27,149 bases of DNA from the NCBI GenBank assembly GCA_002179805.1, contig NAVB01000022.1, positions 1 to 27,149 of the forward strand, in the 5' to 3' direction. Every line of letters begins with the position of its first letter. Positions within the stretch are counted from its first letter, which is position 1. Under the pieces are notes generated by a model. That model was given only the letters and a program-made list of their open reading frames with translations, did not search any database and was not told the origin of the DNA. The stretch is from Acanthamoeba lenticulata (Eukaryota; Discosea; Longamoebia; Acanthamoebidae). Shown piece by piece: positions 1 through 10,910 of the stretch. Position numbers and translations under genes: made by a program.

Positions 1-50
1 ATAACTAATCTTGAAATTAATAACAAAGACGAAAATGATCAAAGGATTAC

Positions 51-943
51 CGGAGAGGGTGCGGCGAAGGAGGATGAAGCGGTTGCGGAAGCGGAACCAG
101 TGCGAGCCGGAGCCCGGCGTGAACCACACGTTGCCGTTCTCGACCTGCTCCTCGGACGCCACGGCGCGCGCGTAGCGGTGGATCGACGACGTGATCTGGT
201 AGGAGTGGGACGTCTTGAACGACGGGTGGTCGGCCAGCCACATGAGGAGCCACCGGTAGGCGTCATCGTCGCTATCCAGCTGTTGTTCAAGGTAGCAATT
301 ACATGAGTGTTGTTGTTAAAGGGCTGGCCTGACGTTGACGATGGCGATGAAGAAGAAGAAGAAGACGATGGTGCGTGAAGGTACCGTTGCGGTGGTGGTC
401 GTCAGCTCGACTACGCGCTCCCACAGCCGCTCGCCGGCGCTCTGGACGACCGTGCGGAGGGCCTCGCCGACGGCGGCGACGGCCACAATCGCGGCCACTC
501 GCCAGAGAAGCCCAGCCCAGCCGTTGCCTTTACGATGATGGAAATGTCAGACGTGGTGGCAAAGAGGTGCGAGCTTGTTCGAACTCGAAGAGCGCGTTAA
601 AGAGTTGCAGGCGCATACCAGTGTTGCCCAGCCACTTGGAGACAAGAACAGCCCCGGGCAGGCCCTCGTACCATGTGGCCTCTGCCGCCTGGAGGCCAGC
701 GAGAAGGCCGCCCGCGCTGGAACTGCCCGAGGCGATGCCCGTCACTCCGGATGAGGTTTGTGGGGATCCAGCAACGATCGCGCCAGCAGCCGAGAGCAAG
801 CCACCAGGGAAGACCAGCCCTCGTGCCGCCAAGCCCTGGAGAAATTTCAGCCGCTCAGCATGGTGAGCACCGGTGCAGCGTTGACAAAATCTACGTACAC
901 ATGCACCAGCAAATGCGCCCACAAGAGCAAGGCGAGACTCCAT
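51..943 (-). CDS. BCS1: BCS1-like mitochondrial AAA chaperone, N-terminal part (gene continues off the left edge)
   Basis: Exons on the minus strand are 943-619, 527-385 and 279-51; the donor at 50-49 (gtaatc) leads out of the window. The joins stay in frame (phases 1, 0, 1) and give about 232 residues from an ATG at 943. Residues 1-50 are Arg-rich with almost no acidic residues, which suits mitochondrial targeting. A hydrophobic stretch (about 112-131, AGLLWRVAAIVAVAAVG) is the single membrane anchor. Residues 135-232 resemble the BCS1 N-terminal domain, with DDAYRWLLMWLADHPS and later FTPGSGSHWFRFRNRF, like the human motif PGNHFIWYRGKWIRVER. Family knowledge: BCS1 is an inner-membrane AAA ATPase that moves the folded Rieske Fe-S protein into complex III. 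The AAA domain itself is outside the window, so a non-mitochondrial BCS1-type paralogue is possible. The 325-nt first exon is much longer upstream of the membrane helix than in animal BCS1L. Confidence 0.72.
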
Positions 944-1163
944 CTTGCAAACAAATGGTTGGCAGATCCAGGAACGGAGTTTTATTTGCTTTGTCTTTTC
1001 CTTGTTTCTCTTTCTCTGGGCGTATGCGAAAATTTTACTGGCAGAATTTCAAGCTCAACAAGCCCTCGACAAGGTGGGCCAGCTGGATCTTCCTCGAGCG
1101 GGTCAAGCTCGCAACAATGGTATGTCGTTTACGAACTGTTATTGATATTGACGGCAGGAATTG
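944..1163. promoter_or_regulatory. Divergent intergenic region between BCS1-like and FANCM-like genes
   Basis: Only 220 bp separate the two divergent start codons, so both promoters must lie here or overlap the first exons. I see no clear TATA box. A pyrimidine-rich stretch runs from about 979 to 1015 on the plus strand. An alternative FANCM start lies inside: an ATG at 1117 sits directly before a gtatgt donor at 1120, and a 38-nt intron ending at 1157 would splice it in frame to the 1164 ATG. An in-frame ATG at 1024 lies further upstream. Confidence 0.45.
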
Positions 1164-4100
1164 ATGCACCAATTTTTGGCGCGAGAGCAGGATGATGATT
1201 TTTTCGATCCTGCCTTTCTGGCTGAGCTGAGCCAGATTGAGTCCAACCATAAATCACAAAGCCAGCACGGGCAGAGCGTCCGGCAGTCCGTTGGCGGATC
1301 CAGCCAGCAACCCTCCAGCACCTGGGCTCCACGTCCTCCTTTCTCCCCGCGGCCCACGTTGCAGTTCACTACCGCCCCGACCCCCACCCCGCGTCCTGCT
1401 TCGGCGCCTGCTGCCTCTTCTTCCTCAGCTCTGCGCCCGTCGCTCACGGCGCTCTCCTCTCGTTCTCCTGCTCCCCCGCCCTCCTCTGCGCAAGCCGGCA
1501 GCAACAGCGCCTCCCTGTTTGCTGGCTCCATCCGCGGCCGGGGCCTGTCTGCCGCTTCGACTCCGTCTTCCTCTGCAGCTTCTTCCACGCTCTCGTCTTT
1601 CGTCCTGACCAGCAAATCGACGCAAACGCAGCCTAGTTCAGCCAGCGGGGCGACTCCTTCGCCACGCGGCGGGCGAGGCGCAGGGCGAGGCCGAGGTCGC
1701 GGCGAAATTGCGCCAGACGGCAGCGCAGGGCGTGGTCGCGGTCGAGGTGCCGCCCGTGGCGCGCGAGGTGGCCGCGGCCGAGGACGCGGAGCACAGGCGT
1801 TGGTCAAAGGTCGCGGACGAGGTAGCGGCAAGGTGTTTCCCGATGACAACGAGGCCGAGGAGAACGACGACGAGCAAGACGCGGAGGCCGAGGCAGCTAC
1901 TGACGACACATCCGCGGGAGACGGCCCTGCCGAGGCACCAGGTCGGTTTTCTCGGGCAGGTCGGAAGAGTCTGCGCGGGACGGCCGAGCCGGCCTTTCAC
2001 TTCCCCGACGTAGAGGACGATCACGCCCCTCGCGTGGACCTCGAGGCCGCCGCCACCTGGATCTATCCTTGTACCTCCATCCTGATCCCCACTTCAGGTG
2101 TGTATCTGCACAACTCACGCAAACAACTATTAGCCAACTATCCGCGGCGGGACTACCAGTACTCGATCACGAAGAAGGCCCTGTTTGGGAACACGTTGGT
2201 CAGCTTGCCCACGGGCCTGGGCAAGACCTTCATCGCCGCCGTCGGTACTCTGTCGCCAGAGCTCTGTTTTTGGCTGTTGGTGTTATTACTTACTTTATTT
2301 TGTGATTATTGAACATCTTGTTTGTTTGTGGCAGTGATGTACAACTTCTACCGGTGGTTCCCAGAGGGCAAGGTGGTCTTTATGGCACCGACCAAGCCGT
2401 TGGTCGCGCAGCAAATCACCGCATGCTACCAGATCATGGGTCTGCCTGAGGGTGCGCCATGCATTCTTGATGTTCCTGTCCGTCGCGCCCATTCTGCTCC
2501 GTGTCACTCATGTACGGGGTGGCTGGGCAGGCGATACGGTGACGATGACGGGCCAGATCGCGCCCGACAAGCGGCGCGAGGCGTGGCAGACCAAGAGGGT
2601 GTTTTACATCACCCCGCAGATTCTGACCAACGACATCAGCCGCGGCGCCTGCGATGCCAACTCCATCGTGTGTCTTGTCGTCGACGAGGCCCACCGCGCG
2701 CTGGGCAACTATGCCTACTGCACCGTCGTCAAAGCTGTGCGTCGTCTACCGTCCTTCCTGTACGCGTCCCAGTTTGCTGACATCCAGCTCCGACTCGCAT
2801 CAGATCGCATCGGCCACACGCCACTTTCGCATTCTAGCGCTCAGCGCCACCCCCGGCTGTACGCTCCTCCCTCACAAGGATCCTACGGGTGCTACAGGAC
2901 AGCTCATTTTGGTGTGGTGATGGTGCGGGACAGCGAGCGTGGAGCAAGTGCAGCAGGTGATTCACAACCTGCTGATCTCCAACATCGAAGTGCGTACGTC
3001 GGAGGACATTGACGTGCGGGCCTACATCCACTCGACCAAGCTCGAGATGGTGAAGCTCGCGCTCACGCCAGAGCTCAACGCCGTGCGCAGCCTCTTCATC
3101 GAACTTCTTCACATTCCACTCGAGAAGCTCGCCAACATGCGCGCCTTCTGGACCGATGACCCCGAAAAGGTACGTTTCGCGCCTGCGGGCAGGCTTAAGG
3201 CAGCTGCTGAGGTGTGTGTGTGTGTTGTGGCTGCTGATGTGGCGCTCACGCACGTGAATGCAGGCAAATCGGTTCTTGCTGCTGGACGCCAAGCGAAAGT
3301 TCGAGGCGGCGCCCTCGCCGGCCATCCCGCCTAACGCCTACGGCCAAGTGCGATCGCAGTTTGCACTGGCCATCACACTCTACCATGCGTGGGGTCTCCT
3401 CAACACCTACGGCTTTCGCGCGGCCAGGAACCACCTCTCAGGTTTCCTTCTCTTCTGTTATTTATTCATTTAAATTTTTTTTTAGTTCCAGTTTGCTGAC
3501 CGCCAGCAGATTTGCGGGAGGAGGTCAAGGCCAACAAGGAGAGCACGGCCAAGTCCAAGAAGGCACTGGCCAACATGCCACAGTTTCACAACCTCATGCT
3601 GCTGCTCGAGGAGTTTGCCGACAACGCCGGCTTCAACCATCCGAAGCTGCAGAAGGTCGAGGAGCTCGTCCTTCAGCATTTCCGTACTCTTAAGCTCCAG
3701 TCCTTCGTCAGCCTGCATTGCCCTACTGATGATGATGAAGATGACGCTTATGAATCACACATGCACACAGAGCGACACCCGGGCGGCAACACGCGGGTGA
3801 TGATCTTTGCGCAGTACCGTGACACCGTGGAGGAGATCTGCGAGCTGTTGGCCCCGCACGCGCCGCAAATCAAGGCCATGCCCTTTGTCGGCCAAGGCGT
3901 CGGTACGCGTATCCGATCTCCGTCCCGCCCTCAGCCCGCTGCTGGCTCACGCCGGCCATGACGTACACACGCATACACGCAGGCCGGTCCTCGGCCGGAT
4001 TCACGCAGAAGGAGCAGACGCGAGTCATCGAGGAGTTTAAGCGGGGCGGCTACAACACGTTGGTGTCGACCTGCATCGGCGAGGAGGGTCTGGACATTGG

Positions 4101-7100
4101 CGAGGTCGACTTGATCATCTGCTTTGACGCCCAGGCGTCGCCCACCCGCATGGTCCAGCGCATGGGCCGTACCGGGCGCAAGCGCGATGGCCGCTGCGGT
4201 ACCTCCGCTGTTTCCGCCCACCCGGGCTGAGATACTTCTTCGCTCACGTGATGATGATCCACAGTGGTACTGGTGACCGAGGGGGCTGAGGAGGCCGTGT
4301 TCAAGAAGAGCCAGCAGACCAGCAAGAGCATCAACACCAAGATCATGAAGCCTGAGAGCTTCGCTCTCTACAAGGACTGCCCGCGCCTGGTATGTATGGA
4401 ATGCATGTTCATCCATGCACACTCGCCTCGCGACCTGCGCTTTGGCTTGACTCCTTCGACTTTGGCTGGTGTACCTCTAGATTCCGGCCGACATCAAGCC
4501 GGCAGTTGACATGCGGCACATGACGATCGCCTCGCCCACGAAGAAGGCAAAGAAGAGCGCCCGAGGCAAGGCCGGCGGCGCAGCGGGCCAGGCAAGCGCG
4601 AGCAAGGGCAGCGCAGGTCTGCCCAAAGGGGCCTACCTGGACAAGCACCAGGAAGCCTGGCTCCGCAACAACTATGGCGGGGCCGAGCTGCCCTCGCTTG
4701 CGCTCGACACTTACCTCGAGCACCAGGTACGTGGCCTTCGGTGGCAATTCTCGAGTTCATTTCCTTAACTTAAAACAAAACAAAAAAACAGGCTATGCCG
4801 ACGCCCGTACACGACATCGTGCACTCGGACCGCGCACTGCTTCTCATGAACGTGATGCAGTTCATGGACGACAATGCGGGCGACATTGACGACGCCTACG
4901 GCGATGAGGTGCGAAACCCTTCACCATCGTTATCACCCCTATGATCGAGACTCATCTCTTACGGGGGAGAACAGATGCAGCTGTTGGCCGCCGGTTCGGC
5001 GTACATCGAACCTGAGACACGGGCGGCTCGGCCACGTCCTTCGTCCAAACCCGCTGCCGTACGCAAGCGGAAGCGAAGTCCCATCGCCAATGACGACGTC
5101 AAGACCAAGGTGGCCTATAGCGTCGAGAAGGAGGAAGAGGAGGAGGAAGAGGACCCGCTGACCTTTGATTTCCACGCGGCCGTGCACGAAGCTAAGCGGC
5201 CTGCCGGTGCGCCTCTCCCTCTGTCCCGCGCCCTCGCTTAGCCCCCTTCATGGACGTGCACCTGAACCCAAGGATTCTTGGGCATACACCAGTGGCCAGA
5301 CCGAGCCGTGTGAGCGCCATCTTCACGGATGAGGACCTGATCCTGTCCCGCGAAACGAGCTACGGCGATGATGACGGTCAGGAGGGCAATGGCGACGACA
5401 GCGTGCTCGACGACTGGATGGCGCCGTCAGCTGTGGACTCGGCGGCCGACGAGCTGGTTGGAAAAAAGGGCAAGCATGCCTCGGCCGAGAACAAGGCCGC
5501 CAGGCCAACAGCCAAGGCCACACCGCCGGCGGCCGTCGCCCCGCCCGCACCTACGGTGGCGGTGGAGCCCTCGGTGAAGCCGGCGATGAAGGGCGCGACG
5601 CGCTTCCGCAACCTCCAACGACGCGTCTCGTTCAGCGCCGACAACGACGCACTCAAGGCGCGCCCCAAGCCGCAGCCCGCGGTCGTCGAGGCGCCATCGG
5701 AGGGCAAAGACTTCAGCGCCGCCGCCACGAGGAAGGACAGCGAGACCGCGTCCAGCACCGGCAGCGCCAAGGGCAAGGAAAAGGAGGACGATGATGAGGA
5801 TGATGACGATCTCGAGCTGCAGAGAGTCGAGTGGGGTCAAGCAGCAGTGATGAACGAGGAGAAGCGTGAGCCTGTCGTGACGGCCGCGCCCATGCCAATC
5901 ACAAAAGTGTCGGGCCCGGCGGCGCTCGTAGTCCTCAGCGACGAGGAGGACGATGACGGCGAGCCGGACTTCTTCCCTGCTGGCGTGACGCCTGCCATCA
6001 GCGGCGGCGAGAAGGGCGAGAAGGAGAGGAAGAAGGAGCGCGAGCGCGAGAAGAAGAAACAGCAGCAGAAGATCTTTGCGCCGGCCGAGCATCCGATGCT
6101 GATGATTGGTGATGCCGACAGAGAGGACTCGGCTCTGCTCGACGACCTGCTCCTCGCAACTGCGTCGTCGGCACAGGTCTCCTCGCCTTCTTCGTTCTTT
6201 CCCTGCCTGGCTTCGTTCTTTCTCGCGTCGGTCACCGACCAGGCCGAGCGTCAATTGGCCGACGCCGCCAACAGGCGCACAGCATCGCTCAAGTCACCTT
6301 CTGGCCCTGCTCCTGTCGTAACTGCGTCGGCCAAGTCCTCACCGGCCTTTGTCACGGACCGACCTTCCTGCATGTCGTCCTCGTCATCGTCGGCTCTGAC
6401 GCCAGCGTTGTCGACGAAAACGCCGTCGGCCACACCGAAGACCACAACGACGACTCCAGCCTCAACTTTACCGGCCGGCAGCACGGCGACGCCAGTGGTC
6501 GTCGCGGGTCAACAGGCGTGGGCAGAGGTGCCGCCGGCCTTTTCGTTGGGCGATGACAGCCTATTCGACGAGATCGCGCTCGCCATCGACTTGGATGAGC
6601 TGCGCAGTCCGCAACAGTCCGAGCAGCATCCCGAGCAGCCTCGAGTCGTGGCGGACAAACCCGCCACTGAGCCGGCGCCTGCCAGCAAGAAGTCTGCAGT
6701 TGTCGACCCACCGCCGACGATCTCACCGGCTTCATCATTACCGTTGATGATGCAGCCCACGACCCAGCCGGCACTGGCGCGCAAGTCGCTTTCACTGCGC
6801 ACCAAACGCAAGGCACCGGAAGCTCTCGGACCGTCGTCCTCAACGTTGTGTTTGTCCTCGTCATCGTCGGAACCGTCGAGCTACAAACCGGGCACCGAGG
6901 CTGCAGCTGAAGTCGTTGTCGTGGCCGAACCCGAGGTAGCGGCCGTCAACGTACGGTCACCACCACTACCACCAGTCGCGCAAGCCTCGGCGGAGGTGGA
7001 GTTTGAACCAGAGGACGACCCGCTCCTCCTACCGCAGCAAGAAGAGGAAGAAGACGAAGACGAAGACGTGCGATACACGCCGCCGTTGGCGGCAGCGATG

Positions 7101-10100
7101 GAGACGTCAGTGGTGGACTCGCCCAGCCGGATCGTGGCCTCGCAGCTGTGCCGCGCTGCAGGCGAGAGCGCGGCGGGACCTCGTGGCCGGCGCCGGCTGC
7201 GCAAGGGGGCCGCGAACCGCAGCAGCAGGAAACAAGGAGTGCCTGAGGCGAGCGAAGTGATCCTCCTGGAGAGCGAAGATGAGGGAGAAGACGACGACAA
7301 AGAAAACGAAAGCGAAAATGGAGGACAGGAAGAGGAAGATGAGGAGGATGAGATCGAAGATGAAGAGGAAGAAAAAGCGGATGAAGATGACCTGGAAGTG
7401 ATCCTTTGCGAGAGGAAGAGCAGAGCGGCAGCAACAGGACCACCAAGCAAGAAGCGACGGAAAGAGGAGGACGAACGACCCGGAAAGAAAACGAAAACGA
7501 AAACGAAGAAGCCGACAGATTTGCGACGGAGACTGCTCGCTCAGCTGGTGGATGACGAGGCCAGGTACGTGCATAACTTTGTCTTCCTCTTTCTCTTTCA
7601 CCAGCTCATGTCTTCATCACCGTCGTCACCATTCAGCTGTGATGATGAAGACGAGGACGGCGATGAGGATGACGAAGAGGACGGCGATCTGGACTCGTTC
7701 ATTTGCGATGACACCATCGTCGAGGAGGAGCACAGCAGCGATGCCAGCGACATGGACGAGGACCCGGGCAACATGTACCGGTACGCCGCCGACAACATCC
7801 AAGAACAAAAACCGAGTCCCTTGATGTGATGCTCAACACTCTCTCGGGCCTCGTGCAGGCGATCGATGCTGAGCCAGGCCTCCAAGCGCCCGGCCAACTT
7901 CCGCACGCCCGTGCGCCGCGTGCCCAACCAGTACAAGATGCGGTTCGTCGAGCACACGCCCCCCGAGCCCTCATCCCCGTTGGTCTTCTCCCCCGCATCC
8001 TCCTCGGCGACCTCCTCGGCGGCTTCCTCGGTCGCGTCGTCGCCCGCCATGCCGGCACCCCTCAAGCGGCCTCTGACGCCGGCCGCGCGTAGTCGGCGCC
8101 TGGACTTTGGCGCCGACACCGCTGACGACTTGAACGATGAGGACAAGCCTGAGGATGGAGATGAGGACGAGGCTGAGGATGAAGACGATGATGCGCTCAT
8201 GATGTGGGGCGCGAGCAAGAGCGGCGCGCCGCAGCCGGCTCGTGCTGCGGGAATGCTGCCCAAGGCTGCGCCGTGGGCTCCGCCGGCCTCGGCGCCTACG
8301 AGCGCGCCTACGGGTGGTCGATCGTCCTCAGCCGTGACGCTCTCTAATCTCGCGGCGCAGCCACCAGCCGCGACGACAGCCGCGACGACCACGACAATAA
8401 CGTCGGCGACGAAGACGACAAAGACGGCGACGGCCCTGGACATGGCTGAAGCTGAGGTGACGCCTGCAGTGACAACGACGGCGTCGTCGTCGCCCAACTG
8501 GCGCTTCGACGAACTGGACGAGCTCGCGGGGCTCGACTTGGACATGGCCTTCCCGCCTCTGCCAGCCACACTGAATGACCTCGCTCAACACCCAGCACCG
8601 GCGCCGTCTGAGCCACAGAGACCTCCGGCACCAGCGGAGGACGTGCGGCCTAAGGCGCGCACGAGCGCCAACGTGACGATCAAGATCGAGCAGCCCGCGG
8701 CCGAGGTCGTCAAGCAGGAGGCTGCACCTCGACCCAGTCCGCTGACTGCCGCCAGCAGCCCCACGAATAGCGTTGGGGATCACCACAACGACCACGGATG
8801 GGACGACAACGACAACGACGAGGCCAACTGGAGCCTGGGCGTCTCGTTCTCGGACACTTGGTCATCGCCCGACAAAACGTCGCCGACGGTGATGACAACA
8901 ACGGCAACTACGACCGCGACTCTGTCCCCGGCTAAGGGGGCAGGCCTTTCGGGCCAGCTGGGCCGCCGCGTGGTCTGCGTCCCGCCTTCGCCCTATACGG
9001 CGGCGGCTACGAACGCAAACGGCGACGGGAACGGAGAAGCCAACAAGACCGCGAACCCTCCGCCCAAGCGCTCGTTGACTTCTCTCACGTCGCTCTCCTC
9101 GCCAACAGCCACCACCACGACGACAACGACGAAAACAACGATGGCGCCGTCTTCGCCACAAAACGCGTTCCTCACACCGCCGCTGCGGCGCAGCGTTGGG
9201 CAGACGCTCACGTCGCTCAGCTCAGCGGCCGACGACGGCCAGGCCGTGCCGTACGGCGACGCTGACAGCAGCAGCTGGGGAGCGCCGTTCATGTCGCTCG
9301 ACCCGAACTCGCCGTCGCGCCTTCCGACGCACCTGCTCTCGCGGATGCCCAGCACGCCCGAGCAGCGGCGCGAACGCAAGCAGCGACCGCCCACCATCAT
9401 CATCTCGTCGTTGCAGCTCAACCGCTCGCAGATCCCGCAGATCCTGCGCAACCAGTTCCGAGCGCCCACCGTCGTCCATTCGCTGCCACCGCCTGGCGAC
9501 TTCCTCGTTTCGTGCCGCGACGGCGGTCCGAATTCCACACATGCCAGCATGCACGACGGATGGATTGGTGACGTCAGCAACGCGCGCGGGTGGGGTACAG
9601 GGTTGGCGGTGGTGCGCAAGACGCAGAAGGAGCTCGAGGAAGGCGGCCAACGGGACAAGATCGCGCAGGCCGTGGCCGACGCCCAGCGGTCCGGCCTTCG
9701 CCTGGTCTTTCTCGTCGAGCACGACGACAAGTCCGGCATCGCCCCGTAAGTCCTTCATTCTTTATTATACACTATTTCAATAATATATTTACTTTTCTGG
9801 TGGACAGCTCCGGACGCAACTACGACGAGTCGATGGAGGCGCTGGTCCAGCTGACGCAGGCCAGCCAGGGCCTCTCGCTGCTCCACGCCTCGTCGCAGGC
9901 CCACGCGGCCGACCTCATCTACGGTCTCGCGCGACGGGAGGCCATCGAGGGCGGCGGCCTCGAGGGACTCGCCCCGGCCTTCTTGCAGGAGCGCAACGCC
10001 CGGCGGCTGGCCTTTGTCCGTGCGGCCCTGCCCGACGCCGGCCTCGTCCCGGTCCTGGCGCTGCTGTCCCGCTACGACAACCTGCGGGACATCATCAACG

Positions 10101-10504
10101 CCGGGCCCGACGAGCTCGCCCGCCAGGCCGGCCTCAGTCCGGCCCTCGCGGCCCGGCTACACGCTGGCTTCACCAGATGGGACGAGCCGTCGCCGCCGCT
10201 GCCGTCGACGCCCTCGCCGCCCCCGACGCCCACGCCGCCCCCGACCATGCCATCATCCTCCTCGCTGGTGGCGTCGCCGATGTCACCTTCATCGTTCCTG
10301 CTTGCGCCGTCGCCGCCTTCATCGTTGACGGACCCGGACGACGCCACGCCAGAGACGACGACGCTCCTGCGTGGCCAGCCCAAGTTTGTCACCAGCCGGC
10401 CGTCGAGTTCATCGTCGTCCTTTCCGTCGCCGCGGGGCCGAGGAGGAGGCCGAGGAAGGCCGCGAGGTCGAGGCCGAGGTCGAGGGCGTGGTCGCGGTGG
10501 GTGA
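1164..10504 (+). CDS. FANCM: FANCM/Hef/Mph1-family DNA translocase, full length
   Basis: Exons: 1164-2070, 2134-2244, 2335-2451, 2531-2736, 2804-2858, 2934-3169, 3264-3441, 3510-3683, 3771-3902, 3983-4198, 4265-4389, 4481-4726, 4792-4908, 4975-5206, 5242-7564, 7637-7780, 7859-9745, 9808-10504. They sum to 8,103 nt in one frame, 2,700 residues (human FANCM has about 2,050). Helicase motifs: Walker A GLGKT (330-334), DEAH (430-433), SAT (461-463) and QRMGRTGR (764-771). Stretches such as [18 protein letters not shown] and [20 protein letters not shown] nearly match human FANCM. Residues about 1020-2340 are low-complexity and acidic. An ERCC4-like domain follows (about 2350-2525), then helix-hairpin-helix motifs (2528-2590). 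RG-rich tracts lie at 166-222 and 2675-2700. Known role: remodelling stalled forks and D-loops as anchor of the Fanconi anaemia core complex. The nuclease residues look lost, as in animal FANCM. The start codon and the 35-nt intron 5207-5241 are the least certain points. Confidence 0.9.
1659..1832 (+). repeat. N-terminal RG/RGG-rich tract of the FANCM-like protein
   Basis: In frame with exon 1, this stretch encodes a dense run of Gly-Arg units ([14 protein letters not shown], then further GRGRGRG blocks, ending KGRGRGSG). It lies about 75 residues before the exon 1 boundary that leads into the helicase. RG/RGG tracts are known RNA- and G-quadruplex-binding and arginine-methylation regions. 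The base composition follows the codons (repeated cgaggtcgcggc-type units), so it is also an imperfect DNA repeat. Confidence 0.75.
6177..6242 (+). other. Possible in-frame, optionally retained intron in FANCM exon 15
   Basis: This 66-nt segment begins GTCTCC directly after a CAG codon, ends ACCAG, is very pyrimidine-rich throughout, and has no stop in the FANCM frame. It encodes a Phe/Ser-rich hydrophobic piece ([13 protein letters not shown]) that is out of character with the acidic, disordered surroundings. Removing it joins TCGGCACAG to GCCGAGCGT without changing frame. It therefore looks like an intron that the open frame hides, but retention would also be tolerated. Confidence 0.5.
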
Positions 10505-10910
10505 GCGTTCGCAGCCTAGATGACCGGGACGAGATCAAGGCCAAGATGGTCCCAACCAACGACTTCTCGCCCAAGATGCAAGAGCCCCGGCCACATTCCG
10601 CAGATTTTTGACAAATACGGTTCGGCGCAAGGCGGGAGTTGAAAAATGTGAAGAATGGATTTATCCTGCCGCACAAAGCGGAAGAAAAGCAAAAGGAAGA
10701 AGGTTGAGACCTCACCTGTTGTTGTCAGTGGCGTCCGGTCATGCCGCCCTTCAAAGAGCCTTGGTGGGCCCAGTGGCAATCTATCATCCTCACTTGAACA
10801 CAAAGACAACCCTCATACACGACACAGGTACCCCCGAGCAGCCCTCTCCAGAATCAAGTTTGAATCTCGGTTGGCTTGGTGCTAACGTGTTGCCATACAG
10901 ACCACACACA
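10505..10910 (+). promoter_or_regulatory. Intergenic region and 5' UTR of the TMEM14-like gene, with a probable 5'-UTR intron
   Basis: The region holds the FANCM 3' UTR and the leader of the next gene; no credible gene is seen. A probable 5'-UTR intron runs from a gtaccc donor at 10828 to an acag acceptor ending at 10900, ten bases before the ATG at 10911. It contains a good branch-site sequence (gctaac at about 10881) 15-20 nt before the acceptor. The frame upstream of the ATG is open for about 300 nt, but its translation is not protein-like. Confidence 0.5.

Noticed and set aside
1024..1119. Definite upstream coding exon of FANCM
   Set aside because: The frame with ATG 1024 or 1117 splices in phase but the intron would be 38 nt and the encoded peptide has no family support; kept only as an alternative start.
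5427..6254. Minus-strand open frame of 275 codons opposite FANCM exon 15
   Set aside because: Leu/Arg-rich antisense of an acidic stretch with no start context or domain.
7598..8569. Minus-strand open frame of 323 codons opposite FANCM exons 16-17
   Set aside because: Ser/Val/Ala-rich antisense of Asp/Glu and Ala/Thr codons; the sense exons join in phase at both ends.
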